From positions 1 through 7,724 of the forward strand of contig CAYPSX010000193.1 in assembly GCA_964413185.1 (NCBI GenBank): a stretch of 7,724 bases of DNA. The letters run 5' to 3'. The position numbers were made by a program, and so were the translations under genes. How positions within the stretch are numbered: the first letter of the stretch is position 1; the number at the start of each line of letters is the position of its first letter. Source of the DNA: Salinivirga sp964413185 (GTDB lineage: Bacteria; Bacteroidota; Bacteroidia; Bacteroidales; Salinivirgaceae). This document shows, piece after piece, positions 1 to 7,327 of this stretch. The notes under the pieces were generated by a model. It did no database searches, was not told the DNA's origin, and saw only the letters and a list, made by a program, of their open reading frames with translations.

Positions 1-2435
1 TATGCAGAAGACAGAATCCTTTGAAAAGTACTCTGAGAAGTGTTCATTTTTTTCGCACAATCATTTTGTTCTAATCCTTCTATGTTTTTTAATCTTAAGG
101 CTTCAACTTCTTCAATATTTTGTACGCGATTGTGGATGAAAAAAACCTGACCGCTGCGCGATATTTCGTATTCAATGGCTTCCCTGATCACATCTTCATT
201 AAATTGATGTACTTCGGTGTTAATGGGATACCGGTTGGGTGGTGGTGTATTGATGATGGACAGATCGCGGGCACCCATCAATGAAAATTGCAACGTGCGC
301 GGAATGGGCGTGGCCGTCATGGTCAATGTGTCTACATTGGCTTTCATGGCGCGGATTTTTTCTTTCGTGGCCACGCCAAATTTTTGCTCTTCATCGTTGA
401 TGAGCAATCCCAGGTCTTTAAATTTTATGTCTTTTCCTACCAATCGGTGTGTTCCTATTAAAATGTCGATTTTCCCCTCCGCTAAATCTTTCAGGATTAG
501 TCGCTGATCTTTGGATGTGCGCATCCGCGAGATGTAATCTACGCGTACCGGGAAATTTTTTAACCGGTCCGAAAATGTTTTGAAGTGCTGAAAAGCCAAA
601 ATGGTGGTTGGAACCAGCACAGCCACCTGCTTGCTATCGCACACAGCTTTGAAAGCCGCCCTGATGGCCACTTCGGTTTTACCGAAACCAACATCGCCGC
701 ATACCAGCCGGTCCATGGGAATATCATCTTCCATATCCTGCTTCACTTTTTGCGTTGCGGTGAGCTGGTCGGGTGTATCTTCGTAAATAAATGAAGCTTC
801 GAGTTGCTCGTTTAAATAGGTATCTCCTGAAAAAGCGTAGCCCTTTTTTTGTCGCCGGGCCGCATAAAGTGCAATTAAGTCGCGGGCAATATCTTTTACT
901 TTCGACTTTGTTTTGCTTTTTAATTTGGCCCACGAGGCCGATCCAAGTTTATGAACGCGCGGTGGCGTATTGTCTTTGCCTTTGTATTTCGAAATGCGGT
1001 GTAATGAGTGAATGTTCACAAAAAGCACATCATTGTCTTTGTAAATCAGTTTGATGGCTTCCTGTGGTTTTCCGTTAATATCAATTTTTTGCAAGCCGCC
1101 AAATTGCCCCACACCGTGATCAATATGCACGACGTAATCGCCCGGATGGAGGCTGGTGAGTTCTTTGAGCGATATGGCTTCCTTTTTTTTGAACCGCTGT
1201 TTAAGTTGAAAACGCTGGTAGCGGTCAAATATCTGATGGTCGGTGTAAACAGCTATTTTTAGTTGATGGTCGATAAAACCCTGATGCAAACGCCCGATCA
1301 TGGGTTCAAAATTGACTTCGCCTTCCAGTTCGTTGAAAATATGTGTAAGGCGTTCTATCTGGTTTTGCTGGGTTGATACAATAATGTTTTGATAGCCCGC
1401 TTCCCGGTTTTGAATCAGGTTTTCGGCTATTAACTGAAAGTTTTTATTGAATGATGGCTGTAAAGAAGTATCGAATTCAATTGTTTCTGCGTTATGAATT
1501 TTCCCGCGGTTTGTTTGAATGCTGTAAAATGATTTTTGGATAAAATCAATATCCTCCTTTGCAATAAGGGCTGCATCGAAGTCGATGTTGTATTCTTCGG
1601 AGAGTGTAACCTTATTATTTTGGGCCGTTTCAAGGGTTTGTTCAAGTTTCGATTGGTAGTAAGCAGGATTGTTGACGATAAAAACCGTTTCTTCGCCGAT
1701 CAGGCTTGTAATTGCAGCCCGGTTATGAAACATGGTTTCGTCGTTCAGGTCGGGAATAATTTTTACTTCATCTTTTTGGTCTTTAGATAGTTGCGTTTCT
1801 ATGTCGAAACTCCGGATACTTTCAATTTCATCACCAAAAAAATCGATCCGGTAAGGCCAGTCTGCTGCGTAAGAAAAAACATCGATAATACTGCCCCGAA
1901 TGGCATACTGGCCGGGTTCATAAACAAAATCGACCAGCTCAAATCCATAAGTTTGCAGCATTTCTTCGATAAATTCAAGTGAAAGCTCTTCGCCCACTTT
2001 CATTTGCAATACGTTATCTTTAAGCTCAGAAGGCTCAAAAACTTTTTCGGCAAGTGCTTCCGGATAAGTTACAACAATTGTTGTCGTTTCTGTTGAGCCA
2101 AAGAAATTGTTCAGTGCTTCAGTACGAAGAAGGCTGCTTTCGGCATCAGGTTGCCCGTGAGCGATAGATCGTTTGAAAGCCGATGGTAAAAAATATACCG
2201 TGCCTTTGCCGGTAATGGCTTCTAAATCGTTTTGCATCTGGGCAGCTTCCTCTTTTTCTTCGAAAACTAAAATCGCCCTTTTTCCAGTGGCCTGAGCACA
2301 CAAAAGGCTCATCAGTGAAATTGATGAACCTTTAAGGTCTTGCCAAATAAGATTGTTGTTTTTGTTTAAAGCAGCTATCGTGCTTTTTAAGCCGGGATGC
2401 TCTTCAAATAATGCTAAAAAATCCTTTATAGTCAC
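1..2435 (-). CDS. mfd: Transcription-repair coupling factor Mfd, 3'-truncated by window edge, foreign tail
   Basis: Mfd is a cytoplasmic DNA translocase that displaces stalled RNA polymerase from lesions and recruits UvrA for strand-specific repair. The reading frame is open from a GTG at 2433-2435 to the window edge (811 codons; the family is usually about 1,100-1,150). Visible in order: a UvrB-like N-terminal module with RGSIIDVF and RIDFFGDEIESIRSFD (about residues 165-210); the CarD-like RNA-polymerase-interacting domain with HPGDYVVHIDHGVGQFGG (about 420-485); the RecG-like translocase with Walker A GDVGFGKT (580-587, bases 675-698), DEEQ box (681-684) and TATPIPRTL (707-715). After NRVQNIEEV (ending at residue 777) homology to Mfd stops and a DUF134-like tail begins (separate entry), so the second helicase lobe and C-terminal domain are absent here. 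The GTG is the first possible start, because an in-frame TAA directly precedes it, and VTIKDFLALFEEHPG fits the family N-terminus. It begins 10 nt after the upstream SiaC-like stop, so it is probably co-transcribed. No clear Shine-Dalgarno is seen. Confidence 0.95.
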   Translation of the reverse strand, partial: MTIKDFLALFEEHPGLKSTIAALNKNNNLIWQDLKGSSISLMSLLCAQATGKRAILVFEEKEEAAQMQNDLEAITGKGTVYFLPSAFKRSIAHGQPDAESSLLRTEALNNFFGSTETTTIVVTYPEALAEKVFEPSELKDNVLQMKVGEELSLEFIEEMLQTYGFELVDFVYEPGQYAIRGSIIDVFSYAADWPYRIDFFGDEIESIRSFDIETQLSKDQKDEVKIIPDLNDETMFHNRAAITSLIGEETVFIVNNPAYYQSKLEQTLETAQNNKVTLSEEYNIDFDAALIAKEDIDFIQKSFYSIQTNRGKIHNAETIEFDTSLQPSFNKNFQLIAENLIQNREAGYQNIIVSTQQNQIERLTHIFNELEGEVNFEPMIGRLHQGFIDHQLKIAVYTDHQIFDRYQRFQLKQRFKKKEAISLKELTSLHPGDYVVHIDHGVGQFGGLQKIDINGKPQEAIKLIYKDNDVLFVNIHSLHRISKYKGKDNTPPRVHKLGSASWAKLKSKTKSKVKDIARDLIALYAARRQKKGYAFSGDTYLNEQLEASFIYEDTPDQLTATQKVKQDMEDDIPMDRLVCGDVGFGKTEVAIRAAFKAVCDSKQVAVLVPTTILAFQHFKTFSDRLKNFPVRVDYISRMRTSKDQRLILKDLAEGKIDILIGTHRLVGKDIKFKDLGLLINDEEQKFGVATKEKIRAMKANVDTLTMTATPIPRTLQFSLMGARDLSIINTPPPNRYPINTEVHQFNEDVIREAIEYEISRSGQVFFIHNRVQNIEEVEALRLKNIEGLEQNDCAKKMNTSQSTFQRILSSA
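3..104 (-). other. DUF134-like HTH fragment joined in frame to mfd
   Basis: The 34 residues following Mfd's NRVQNIEEV read EALRLKNIEGLEQNDCAKK and then MNTSQSTFQRILSSA. This matches the sigma-region-4-like helix-turn-helix of the DUF134 family (typical pattern: D-E-x-E-A-I-R-L-x-D-L-E-G-L-x-Q-E-E-A-A-E-x-M-x-V-S-x-x-T-F-x-R-I-L), not anything in Mfd. DUF134 proteins are about 100 residues long and probably bind DNA; only their central and C-terminal helices are represented. The switch falls around bases 99-113, where both families encode a Glu/Val-rich stretch (gaagaagttgaagc on the minus strand), so a microhomology join is likely. Base composition also turns more AT-rich across it, with Leu codons becoming almost all TTA. 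This could be a chimeric contig end or a real rearrangement; I favour the artefact. Confidence 0.75.
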
Positions 2436-2445
2436 TTAATATCAA

Positions 2446-2844
2446 TTAAAAATCCTCATCGTCTTCTTCTTCTATCCCTTCAAGTTTTATGGGAACCTTT
2501 TTGAGCATTTGATAAATCTCGCCCTCCGATTGAATGTCGTCGTCATCTGTGTTATAAAACCATTTCACTGTTATTTTTATACCCGATGCATATAGTTCTT
2601 CAAGCTTTGTTAAAATGAGTGAAATCATCTTGGCCGAAGCACTGTTTAGGTAGTCCATTCTAAAATTTACAACTATTTCACCTTTGGCATTGGCTAAATT
2701 TCGTTCTATCCAATTGATGACCGGGTCGTATGTTTTCACTACATTTTCAGGCAATGAACGACCTGAAATTTCGAAATAATTTTCATTGGGGTCAAAAACT
2801 ACCTTCGGGGTTTTCGGAGTGGCTTCTATTATCAATGGTTCCAT
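2446..2844 (-). CDS. SiaC-family (DUF1987) regulatory phosphoprotein
   Basis: This 132-residue protein matches the SiaC/DUF1987 family across its whole length: KTPKVVFDPNENYFEISGRS (residues 11-30), LPENVVKTYDPVINWIE (31-47), VVNFRMDYLNSASAKMI (58-74) and the acidic KWFYNTDDDDIQSEGE segment (94-109). In Pseudomonas aeruginosa, SiaC is a small STAS-like switch. Phosphorylation at Thr68 by SiaB and dephosphorylation by the PP2C enzyme SiaA control its binding to the diguanylate cyclase SiaD. Here the equivalent position is Ser68 in YLNSASAK, so a phospho-switch remains possible. The C-terminus (EEEDDEDF) is very acidic and extends beyond the core. No SiaA, SiaB or cyclase gene lies in the window, so its partners are unknown. 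mfd begins 10 nt downstream, suggesting one transcript. A TATATTTA box on the minus strand (2878-2885) resembles a Bacteroidota -7 element but lacks a matching upstream TTTG. Confidence 0.9.
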   Translation of the reverse strand: MEPLIIEATPKTPKVVFDPNENYFEISGRSLPENVVKTYDPVINWIERNLANAKGEIVVNFRMDYLNSASAKMISLILTKLEELYASGIKITVKWFYNTDDDDIQSEGEIYQMLKKVPIKLEGIEEEDDEDF

Positions 2845-2951
2845 GCACTAAATCTTATTTAATTCATCTTTGATGGATAAATATACGACTTATGTTTGAA
2901 TTATAAAATTATTTGGAATTATAGGAATGAAAAAAACTATTTGTCAGTTGT

Positions 2952-3266
2952 TTATTCAAGTAAATTCCAATACCGGCGAGTCGATGGAAATGTGCGTATA
3001 TTGTGCTCCAAATCTTTAAACGATTTATTGAGTGCTCTTAAATCAGCCATTATACCATAAAAAACCTGTTCCATATCTTCATCTGAAAGCTTATCTGCCA
3101 TTTTATCAACTAACCATTTTAGTGAATCTTTTCCATAATAGAAATGAATGCCATCGAGCCGTTCCGGTTTTCCTGCCAATGAGCAATATACTTCCAACCC
3201 GCGATTGGCAAGCTCCGGGTACTTTTCTGTTACTTTGTCATAATAATACTTACATGAATTTTCCAT
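2952..3266 (-). CDS. Hypothetical protein, 104 residues
   Basis: I do not recognise this family. The protein (starting MENSCKYYYDKVTEKYPEL) is small, mostly charged and predicted soluble. It has no signal peptide, membrane segment or metal-binding cluster; the two cysteines (Cys5, Cys28) are not arranged as a motif. The middle (KDSLKWLVDKMADKLSDEDMEQVFYGIMADLRALNKSFKDLEHNI) looks like two or three amphipathic helices. It is accepted as a gene because it is open from an ATG with an A-rich upstream region, fills most of an otherwise empty interval, shares strand with its neighbours, and uses codons like theirs. It lies 107 nt upstream of the SiaC-like gene, so co-transcription is possible but not shown. 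It is too short and dissimilar to be SiaB. Confidence 0.7.
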   Translation of the reverse strand: MENSCKYYYDKVTEKYPELANRGLEVYCSLAGKPERLDGIHFYYGKDSLKWLVDKMADKLSDEDMEQVFYGIMADLRALNKSFKDLEHNIRTFPSTRRYWNLLE

Positions 3267-3406
3267 AGTTTTTTGTTTTATAAATTTGTATTCATTATAA
3301 TCCTTCCAATATTTTATAATATAGCAAGTATTTACTTCAAATCCAAATTTATTTTGCCCGTTTCGCGCGGTTTATGCATGATTTTTTCTTAACACATTGA
3401 TTACCT

Positions 3407-3457
3407 TTAATGTTTTCCCTTCACTTTTTATATTTGAATTTTAGTGGAAAACATTAA
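3407..3457 (-). repeat. 12-bp perfect inverted repeat after the hydrolase gene
   Basis: TTAATGTTTTCC (3407-3418) and GGAAAACATTAA (3446-3457) are exact reverse complements separated by 27 nt. The structure begins 16 nt past the stop of the hydrolase gene in its direction of transcription. It is AT-rich with a long loop and is not followed by a U-tract on the minus strand, so it does not meet the usual pattern of an intrinsic terminator. It may be a weak or factor-assisted 3' end, an mRNA-stabilising stem, or a protein-binding palindrome. Confidence 0.4.
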
Positions 3458-3473
3458 TGCACGGTATTAACTG

Positions 3474-5495
3474 TTATACATGATCCCGCGGTATGCTTTC
3501 ATTCCAGGTCCTTGCATAAACCCGTTCCCCGTTTTCGAAAGCATCGAGGATGGCATAAACTTTAAAATGCGTTTTTGTTGAGGTCAGGCGTGTCTCAGTT
3601 CTTGTTTCAATATCCCAGCCTTCACGTTTCAGGTTTTTTTCCCAAATAACATTACCTTCAACACTATCCAGATCATCGCCTGTTACAGAATAATTTTCTT
3701 CGTTATAATCCATTATTTCCAAATCAATATCTTCCAGCCTGAATATATGTGTGTCTTTTTGGACTTGTAATGTGGTTTTATTTTCTATTAAATCGCGTAT
3801 CACATCCCACCGGTATTCAGGCTTTACAATTGTCGTTTGCCGGGAACTGGGTTTAGCACCAATTGCTTCTTCGAACTCCACTTCGGCATCGGGTTCCGAT
3901 TGTTTTACAGGTAAAGATACATAGCTTTCTTCTGTGTACACTTTCATTGTTGGCGTCTCGGGAGCAGGCCATATCGTTGGAAAATACGAAGTAGAAAGGG
4001 CTACGCGTATACGATGGTTTTCAGGGAATATATGACCAATATCGTTAAGTTTTAATTGAATGTTGTATTTTTTACCAGGTTCCAGCTTTTCGGGAAATTC
4101 ATGACTGTTACGGTGAGTAAGATTTAAAACTCCATAAGTAACCCGTGTAGCTTTACCGTCGTGAGCAATATCAGAGAGTCTCACGGCAATTTGTGCTACT
4201 GGTTTATCAACAGACAATGCAATATTGGCAACAGGAGCACCAATAATTTCGACATCTTCACTAAGATAATCACTATTAAAGACTAAAGCGCCCCCATCTT
4301 CATCGCGCTGGTCTCCGGGCAAATCTGGCGGTGCACTATACGAACACCATTTGCCGGCAAACATACCAAGTCTTAATGGTGATTTCACCCATAATTCCCT
4401 TGGGTTTTGTGAGTTTTCATCTGTGTCTATTGTGTTGTTTCCATGAAAATAATAGTCAACTTCTTTTATTTTTTTCGATGGCCAGCTATCAAGGCCCAAC
4501 CAGTATCCGGGACGTTCTTCGTAACTTGTAAACGGAGGGACACTTTCTTGTACCCATGCTTTTAACATGGGGTCTTTTTCAATTCCATTATTTTTATTTT
4601 TGAGATATTTATCCCACCAGCGCAAGCTTTCCTGCATGAAACCAATGGCCGGTCCGGGCTGACCATCGTGCGGGTATCGGTGGCTCCAGGGGCCAACCAG
4701 TCCCATTCGGGGAACGTTTAAGTTCTCAAGCATACGAAATACAGCATTGGAGTAGCCGTCGGCCCAACCGCTAACTGCCATTACTGCACATTGAATATCG
4801 TCATAGTTTTCATTAACAGAGCCATGTTTCCAAAATTCATCGCGGCGTTGATGTTCGAGCCAGTTTTTTATCCACAGGCCACTGTTCTCAAGTCGGTCTA
4901 ACCACATGTCTTTCCATTTATCGCCTACAAGAACCGGATCAGGGGGGAGTGTGTTCCTGGCAAACATGATCGATGCCCAGGATAGATTATCGCCCAGCAC
5001 GTTGCCTCCCATGTAGTGAACATCATCGGCATAACGGTCGTCAGTTGAGCAAACTGTAATGATTGCCTTGAGCGCTTCAGGCTGACGTGCAGCTACCTGA
5101 AGGGCATTGAATCCGCCCCATGAGATGCCCATCATGCCAACATTACCGTCACACCAGGGTTGTTGGGTGAGCCATTCAATAATTTCTTCGCCATCTTGTA
5201 ATTCCTGCTCCAGGTATTCATCGGTAAGTAAACCTTCAGAGTCACCGCTTCCTCGAATATCAACACGTATACCAATGTAGCCATGCCCTGCATAATAACG
5301 GTGGTTTATTTCGTCGCGAACCCGTTTGGAGTCGCGTTTGCGATAGGGGATATACTCCAGTATGGCCGGAACAGGGTTTTCTTGTGCATCTTCTGGCATA
5401 AAAATGCGTGCTGCCAAATTAATACCGTCCGACATGGGTATCCAAACATTTTCCACTTCTTTTACCTTATTGGGAAATTCATTGATGTACTTCAT
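3474..5495 (-). CDS. CocE/NonD-family serine hydrolase (Peptidase S15-like)
   Basis: This 673-residue protein is a predicted alpha/beta-hydrolase of the CocE/NonD type, a family that includes cocaine esterase and Xaa-Pro dipeptidyl-peptidases and cleaves acyl esters or amides. Visible features are the N-terminal strand ENVWIPMSDGINLAARIFMP; YIPYRKRD with Tyr51, the likely oxyanion residue; VDIRGSGDSEG (78-88); the nucleophile elbow GISWGG with Ser125; Asp246 in GWADGYSN; and His272 in GPWSH. A complete catalytic triad is therefore present. The PepX_C-like jelly-roll domain spans about 320-540 (GALVFNSDYLSEDVEIIG; GHIFPENHRIRVALSTS). About 115 further residues (from 555, with RWDVIRDL and later GWDIETRTETRL) extend past cocaine esterase length. 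There is no signal peptide, so it is probably cytoplasmic. Its ATG is one base after the ATP-grasp stop (TAATATG), indicating translational coupling. The natural substrate is unknown. Confidence 0.93.
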   Translation of the reverse strand: MKYINEFPNKVKEVENVWIPMSDGINLAARIFMPEDAQENPVPAILEYIPYRKRDSKRVRDEINHRYYAGHGYIGIRVDIRGSGDSEGLLTDEYLEQELQDGEEIIEWLTQQPWCDGNVGMMGISWGGFNALQVAARQPEALKAIITVCSTDDRYADDVHYMGGNVLGDNLSWASIMFARNTLPPDPVLVGDKWKDMWLDRLENSGLWIKNWLEHQRRDEFWKHGSVNENYDDIQCAVMAVSGWADGYSNAVFRMLENLNVPRMGLVGPWSHRYPHDGQPGPAIGFMQESLRWWDKYLKNKNNGIEKDPMLKAWVQESVPPFTSYEERPGYWLGLDSWPSKKIKEVDYYFHGNNTIDTDENSQNPRELWVKSPLRLGMFAGKWCSYSAPPDLPGDQRDEDGGALVFNSDYLSEDVEIIGAPVANIALSVDKPVAQIAVRLSDIAHDGKATRVTYGVLNLTHRNSHEFPEKLEPGKKYNIQLKLNDIGHIFPENHRIRVALSTSYFPTIWPAPETPTMKVYTEESYVSLPVKQSEPDAEVEFEEAIGAKPSSRQTTIVKPEYRWDVIRDLIENKTTLQVQKDTHIFRLEDIDLEIMDYNEENYSVTGDDLDSVEGNVIWEKNLKREGWDIETRTETRLTSTKTHFKVYAILDAFENGERVYARTWNESIPRDHV

Positions 5496-5496
5496 A

Positions 5497-6792
5497 TTAA
5501 TCGGTTTTCTCGATTTGTATATCCATTTCGTCCTTTATTTTTTTGTACTTATCCATGATTTCTTCTCTGGAATCGCCTCCGAGAAAAATGACAAAAATGC
5601 GGTAACTATAGCTGTCCTGACCAGTAAGGTCTGATAGTTTCTGACCCTCTTCGACAAGATTTTTTATTTCCATGTCCGGAAACTTATCATTGATCTTTTT
5701 TATTTTATCCTCGTCCGGGTAAGAGCGGACAATGCCATTATGGAATACCCGGTAATGTATTTTAGCACTCATTTTAAAAGGACCTGCACGGTGCGCAAAG
5801 TCAGGATGCTCTCCGGTTGCAAGGTGAACTAATATTTGGTGGTTAGAGTGCCCCGCTACTTTATTGTATAAGTCTGCATGCGATTGCGACATGCGGGGAT
5901 TAACTTCCAGTAGTTTTATATCATCATTTTCTTCATCGTAATAAAATTCTATATTGAAAGGTGAACCATCGAACCCAAGTTCAGGCATTAATTTTTTTGC
6001 GATATCATCCATGCGGCCTTTTACAGAATCGGGCAGCTGACTTGGGAGCAGATAATAAAAAAAGGAATCGGAATCGGGATAATTGATTGAATCGACTACA
6101 CCATATGTTTCTACCTTATTATTATAAACATACCCCGATAAAGTGCATTGATGCCCGCCAATTAAACTCTCAGCAATACAATGGTAACCATCAATACATG
6201 CAAGATCTTCTGGCAGATTAGCAAATGAGGCTATAAAATTGTATGGATCGGCAAAATAATCAATATCCTCGCGAATAACTGACAATGCATGGTCTAGTTC
6301 TTTCTGGTTGCTGATTCTAAAGCCGTTTTGAGAACTATAGGCTTTTACAGGCTTAAGCCAAAAAGGTGGTTTTATGTCAATATCTTCGAGCTTTTTTACC
6401 TTAAAAGGATTTACATCAGTGAAACGAGGGATATGTTCCGGAATAACCTTTGACTGAATTTCCCGGCTTATGTATTTATTTTCACATTTAATTCCACTTT
6501 CGAGGGTTGGTCCGGGCAAACCATATTCATTAATCAGCAAAAAAGTAACTAACGTAACCGGAAAATCGAAATACCCGATTATACCATCAATTGATCCTTC
6601 AAACTTATCCAGGGTTTTACGAGCCTTATTTAGCAGGTATTTAGTATCGAGTTTAGCATCCTGCCTGTGTATCTCAGATTCTGACAAAAGGCTGATAAAA
6701 TTGTACTGTTCCGCATTTTTTATGGTCTGAAGTTCCTTTAAATTAAAATCATCAGCACCTACGATAAAAATATTCTTTTTCTTCATAAGCAT
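5497..6792 (-). CDS. ATP-grasp family ligase-like protein
   Basis: This 431-residue protein carries an ATP-grasp fold, the fold of carboxylate-amine/thiol ligases that act through an acyl-phosphate. An N-terminal Rossmann-like region starts KKNIFIVGADDFNLKEL. The central part has GLPGPTLESGIKCENKYISRE (91-111), typical of the segment before the ATP site; FWLKPVKAYSSQNGFRI with the nucleotide-binding Lys147; ESLIGGHQCTLSGYV (208-222); and the Mg-binding end FNIEF (Glu282) and LLEVNPR (Glu296, Asn298, Arg300), followed by SQSHADLY. All key metal and nucleotide residues look intact, so activity is likely. No membrane segment or carrier-protein domain is visible. The specific ligase family is not assigned: a dipeptide or small-amide synthetase is plausible, but the fold also occurs in carboxylases and kinases. 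It is the first gene of a two-gene operon with the hydrolase. ATG at 6790-6792 is taken as start; the ATG two codons later (6784-6786) is equally possible, since only A-rich sequence precedes both. Confidence 0.9.
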   Translation of the reverse strand: MLMKKKNIFIVGADDFNLKELQTIKNAEQYNFISLLSESEIHRQDAKLDTKYLLNKARKTLDKFEGSIDGIIGYFDFPVTLVTFLLINEYGLPGPTLESGIKCENKYISREIQSKVIPEHIPRFTDVNPFKVKKLEDIDIKPPFWLKPVKAYSSQNGFRISNQKELDHALSVIREDIDYFADPYNFIASFANLPEDLACIDGYHCIAESLIGGHQCTLSGYVYNNKVETYGVVDSINYPDSDSFFYYLLPSQLPDSVKGRMDDIAKKLMPELGFDGSPFNIEFYYDEENDDIKLLEVNPRMSQSHADLYNKVAGHSNHQILVHLATGEHPDFAHRAGPFKMSAKIHYRVFHNGIVRSYPDEDKIKKINDKFPDMEIKNLVEEGQKLSDLTGQDSYSYRIFVIFLGGDSREEIMDKYKKIKDEMDIQIEKTD

Positions 6793-7062
6793 TTTTTTAG
6801 AAAAACCATTGTATCTAACTTATTTCAATTCCTCAGTTAAGCCTTATATCTTATAAAAGATCGTTCTTTTGATCCATTTTTAGAAATGATTTAGCCTAAC
6901 CAGAAACGAAAAGGCAGTAAAATGTTAATGTTGTATAAAACTAACAAGAGCACTAAAGAAATTGTTCTGTCTTTTGCTAATTACTCTATATGAGATCATT
7001 TAAGAAATCCGTAAGTCATTTTACAAGAATACTTTTTCTGTTTTTACATTTTGTATTTATTG
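6793..7062. other. Intergenic region upstream of the ATP-grasp gene, no gene seen
   Basis: I see no convincing coding frame or RNA gene here. The stretch must hold the promoter of the ATP-grasp/hydrolase operon on the minus strand, but no clean TTTG/TAnnTTTG pair is visible. A small palindrome AAAAGA-TCGT-TCTTTT lies at 6855-6870, about 65 nt upstream of the start. It could be an operator but is short and AT-rich, so it is not called. Confidence 0.4.
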
Positions 7063-7211
7063 CTACTTTGACAGATTAGAACCAGAGTTGATTTTTCGCC
7101 TTTTTTTGCCCCGACCCTGAAGGGAGAAAGGCGAAAAATCAACCCGTTCCCTTCAGGGTTTAGGGCAAATCGGGTTGATTTTGGCAATTTTTTTTTAATG
7201 TGTCAAAGTAG
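7063..7211. mobile_element. MITE-like element with terminal and nested inverted repeats
   Basis: The ends are CTACTTTGACAGATTAGAA (7063-7081) and the reverse complement of 7193-7211, matching at 17 of 19 positions with the outer 11 bp identical. Flanks ATTTATTG (7055-7062) and AATTATTG (7212-7219) match at 7 of 8 and could be a decayed target duplication. Inside are stacked arms: A (7087-7103) pairs perfectly over 17 bp with A' (7127-7143); B (7114-7125) pairs over 12 bp with B' (7148-7159), reinforced by TTTGCCC/GGGCAAA (7105-7111/7163-7169); and A' also pairs over 12 bp (7135-7146) with A'' (7171-7182). A:A' and B:B' interleave and cannot both form as simple hairpins. No transposase is present, so a non-autonomous element is the best reading; a structured RNA or transcription-blocking cruciform is the alternative. 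Confidence 0.5.
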
Positions 7212-7277
7212 AATTATTGTTTATTCATAAAACCAAATATGGAAATCATGCCCATATTCGAACAAAATCAGTAATTA

Positions 7278-7309
7278 TTTGGATTTCCGGAAAATGCGTT
7301 ATATCATTG
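7278..7309 (+). promoter_or_regulatory. Candidate Bacteroidota-type promoter of the His leader
   Basis: TTTG at 7278-7281 and TATCATTG at 7302-7309 are 20 nt apart. The known primary-sigma consensus of Bacteroidota is TTTG around -33 and TAnnTTTG around -7; the -7 box here has one mismatch. The start point would fall near 7314-7317, leaving only a dozen or so bases before the leader-peptide ATG at 7328, which is the expected geometry for an attenuator leader. Confidence 0.45.
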
Positions 7310-7327
7310 TCATATCAAATTAGAAAA

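Noticed and set aside
1183..1190. A8 homopolymer in the coding strand of mfd as a possible slippage or frameshift site
   Set aside because: The frame reads through correctly as FKKKEA and matches Mfd on both sides, so no shift is needed.
217..1982. Several plus-strand frames of 60-96 codons and minus-strand off-frame stretches inside mfd
   Set aside because: They lie antisense or out of frame to a continuous, strongly conserved Mfd frame and have no recognisable protein character.
3032..3268. Plus-strand 78-codon frame opposite the hypothetical gene
   Set aside because: The minus-strand frame has the more natural composition, an A-rich start region and the same orientation as its neighbours; the plus-strand frame looks like its shadow.
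6855..6870. Palindrome AAAAGA-TCGT-TCTTTT as an operator
   Set aside because: It is short and AT-rich with no second copy or recognised regulator; chance occurrence is likely in this composition.
7239..7274. Plus-strand 11-codon frame MEIMPIFEQNQ upstream of the His leader
   Set aside because: It lies upstream of the candidate promoter, has no regulatory-codon pattern and is short enough to arise by chance.
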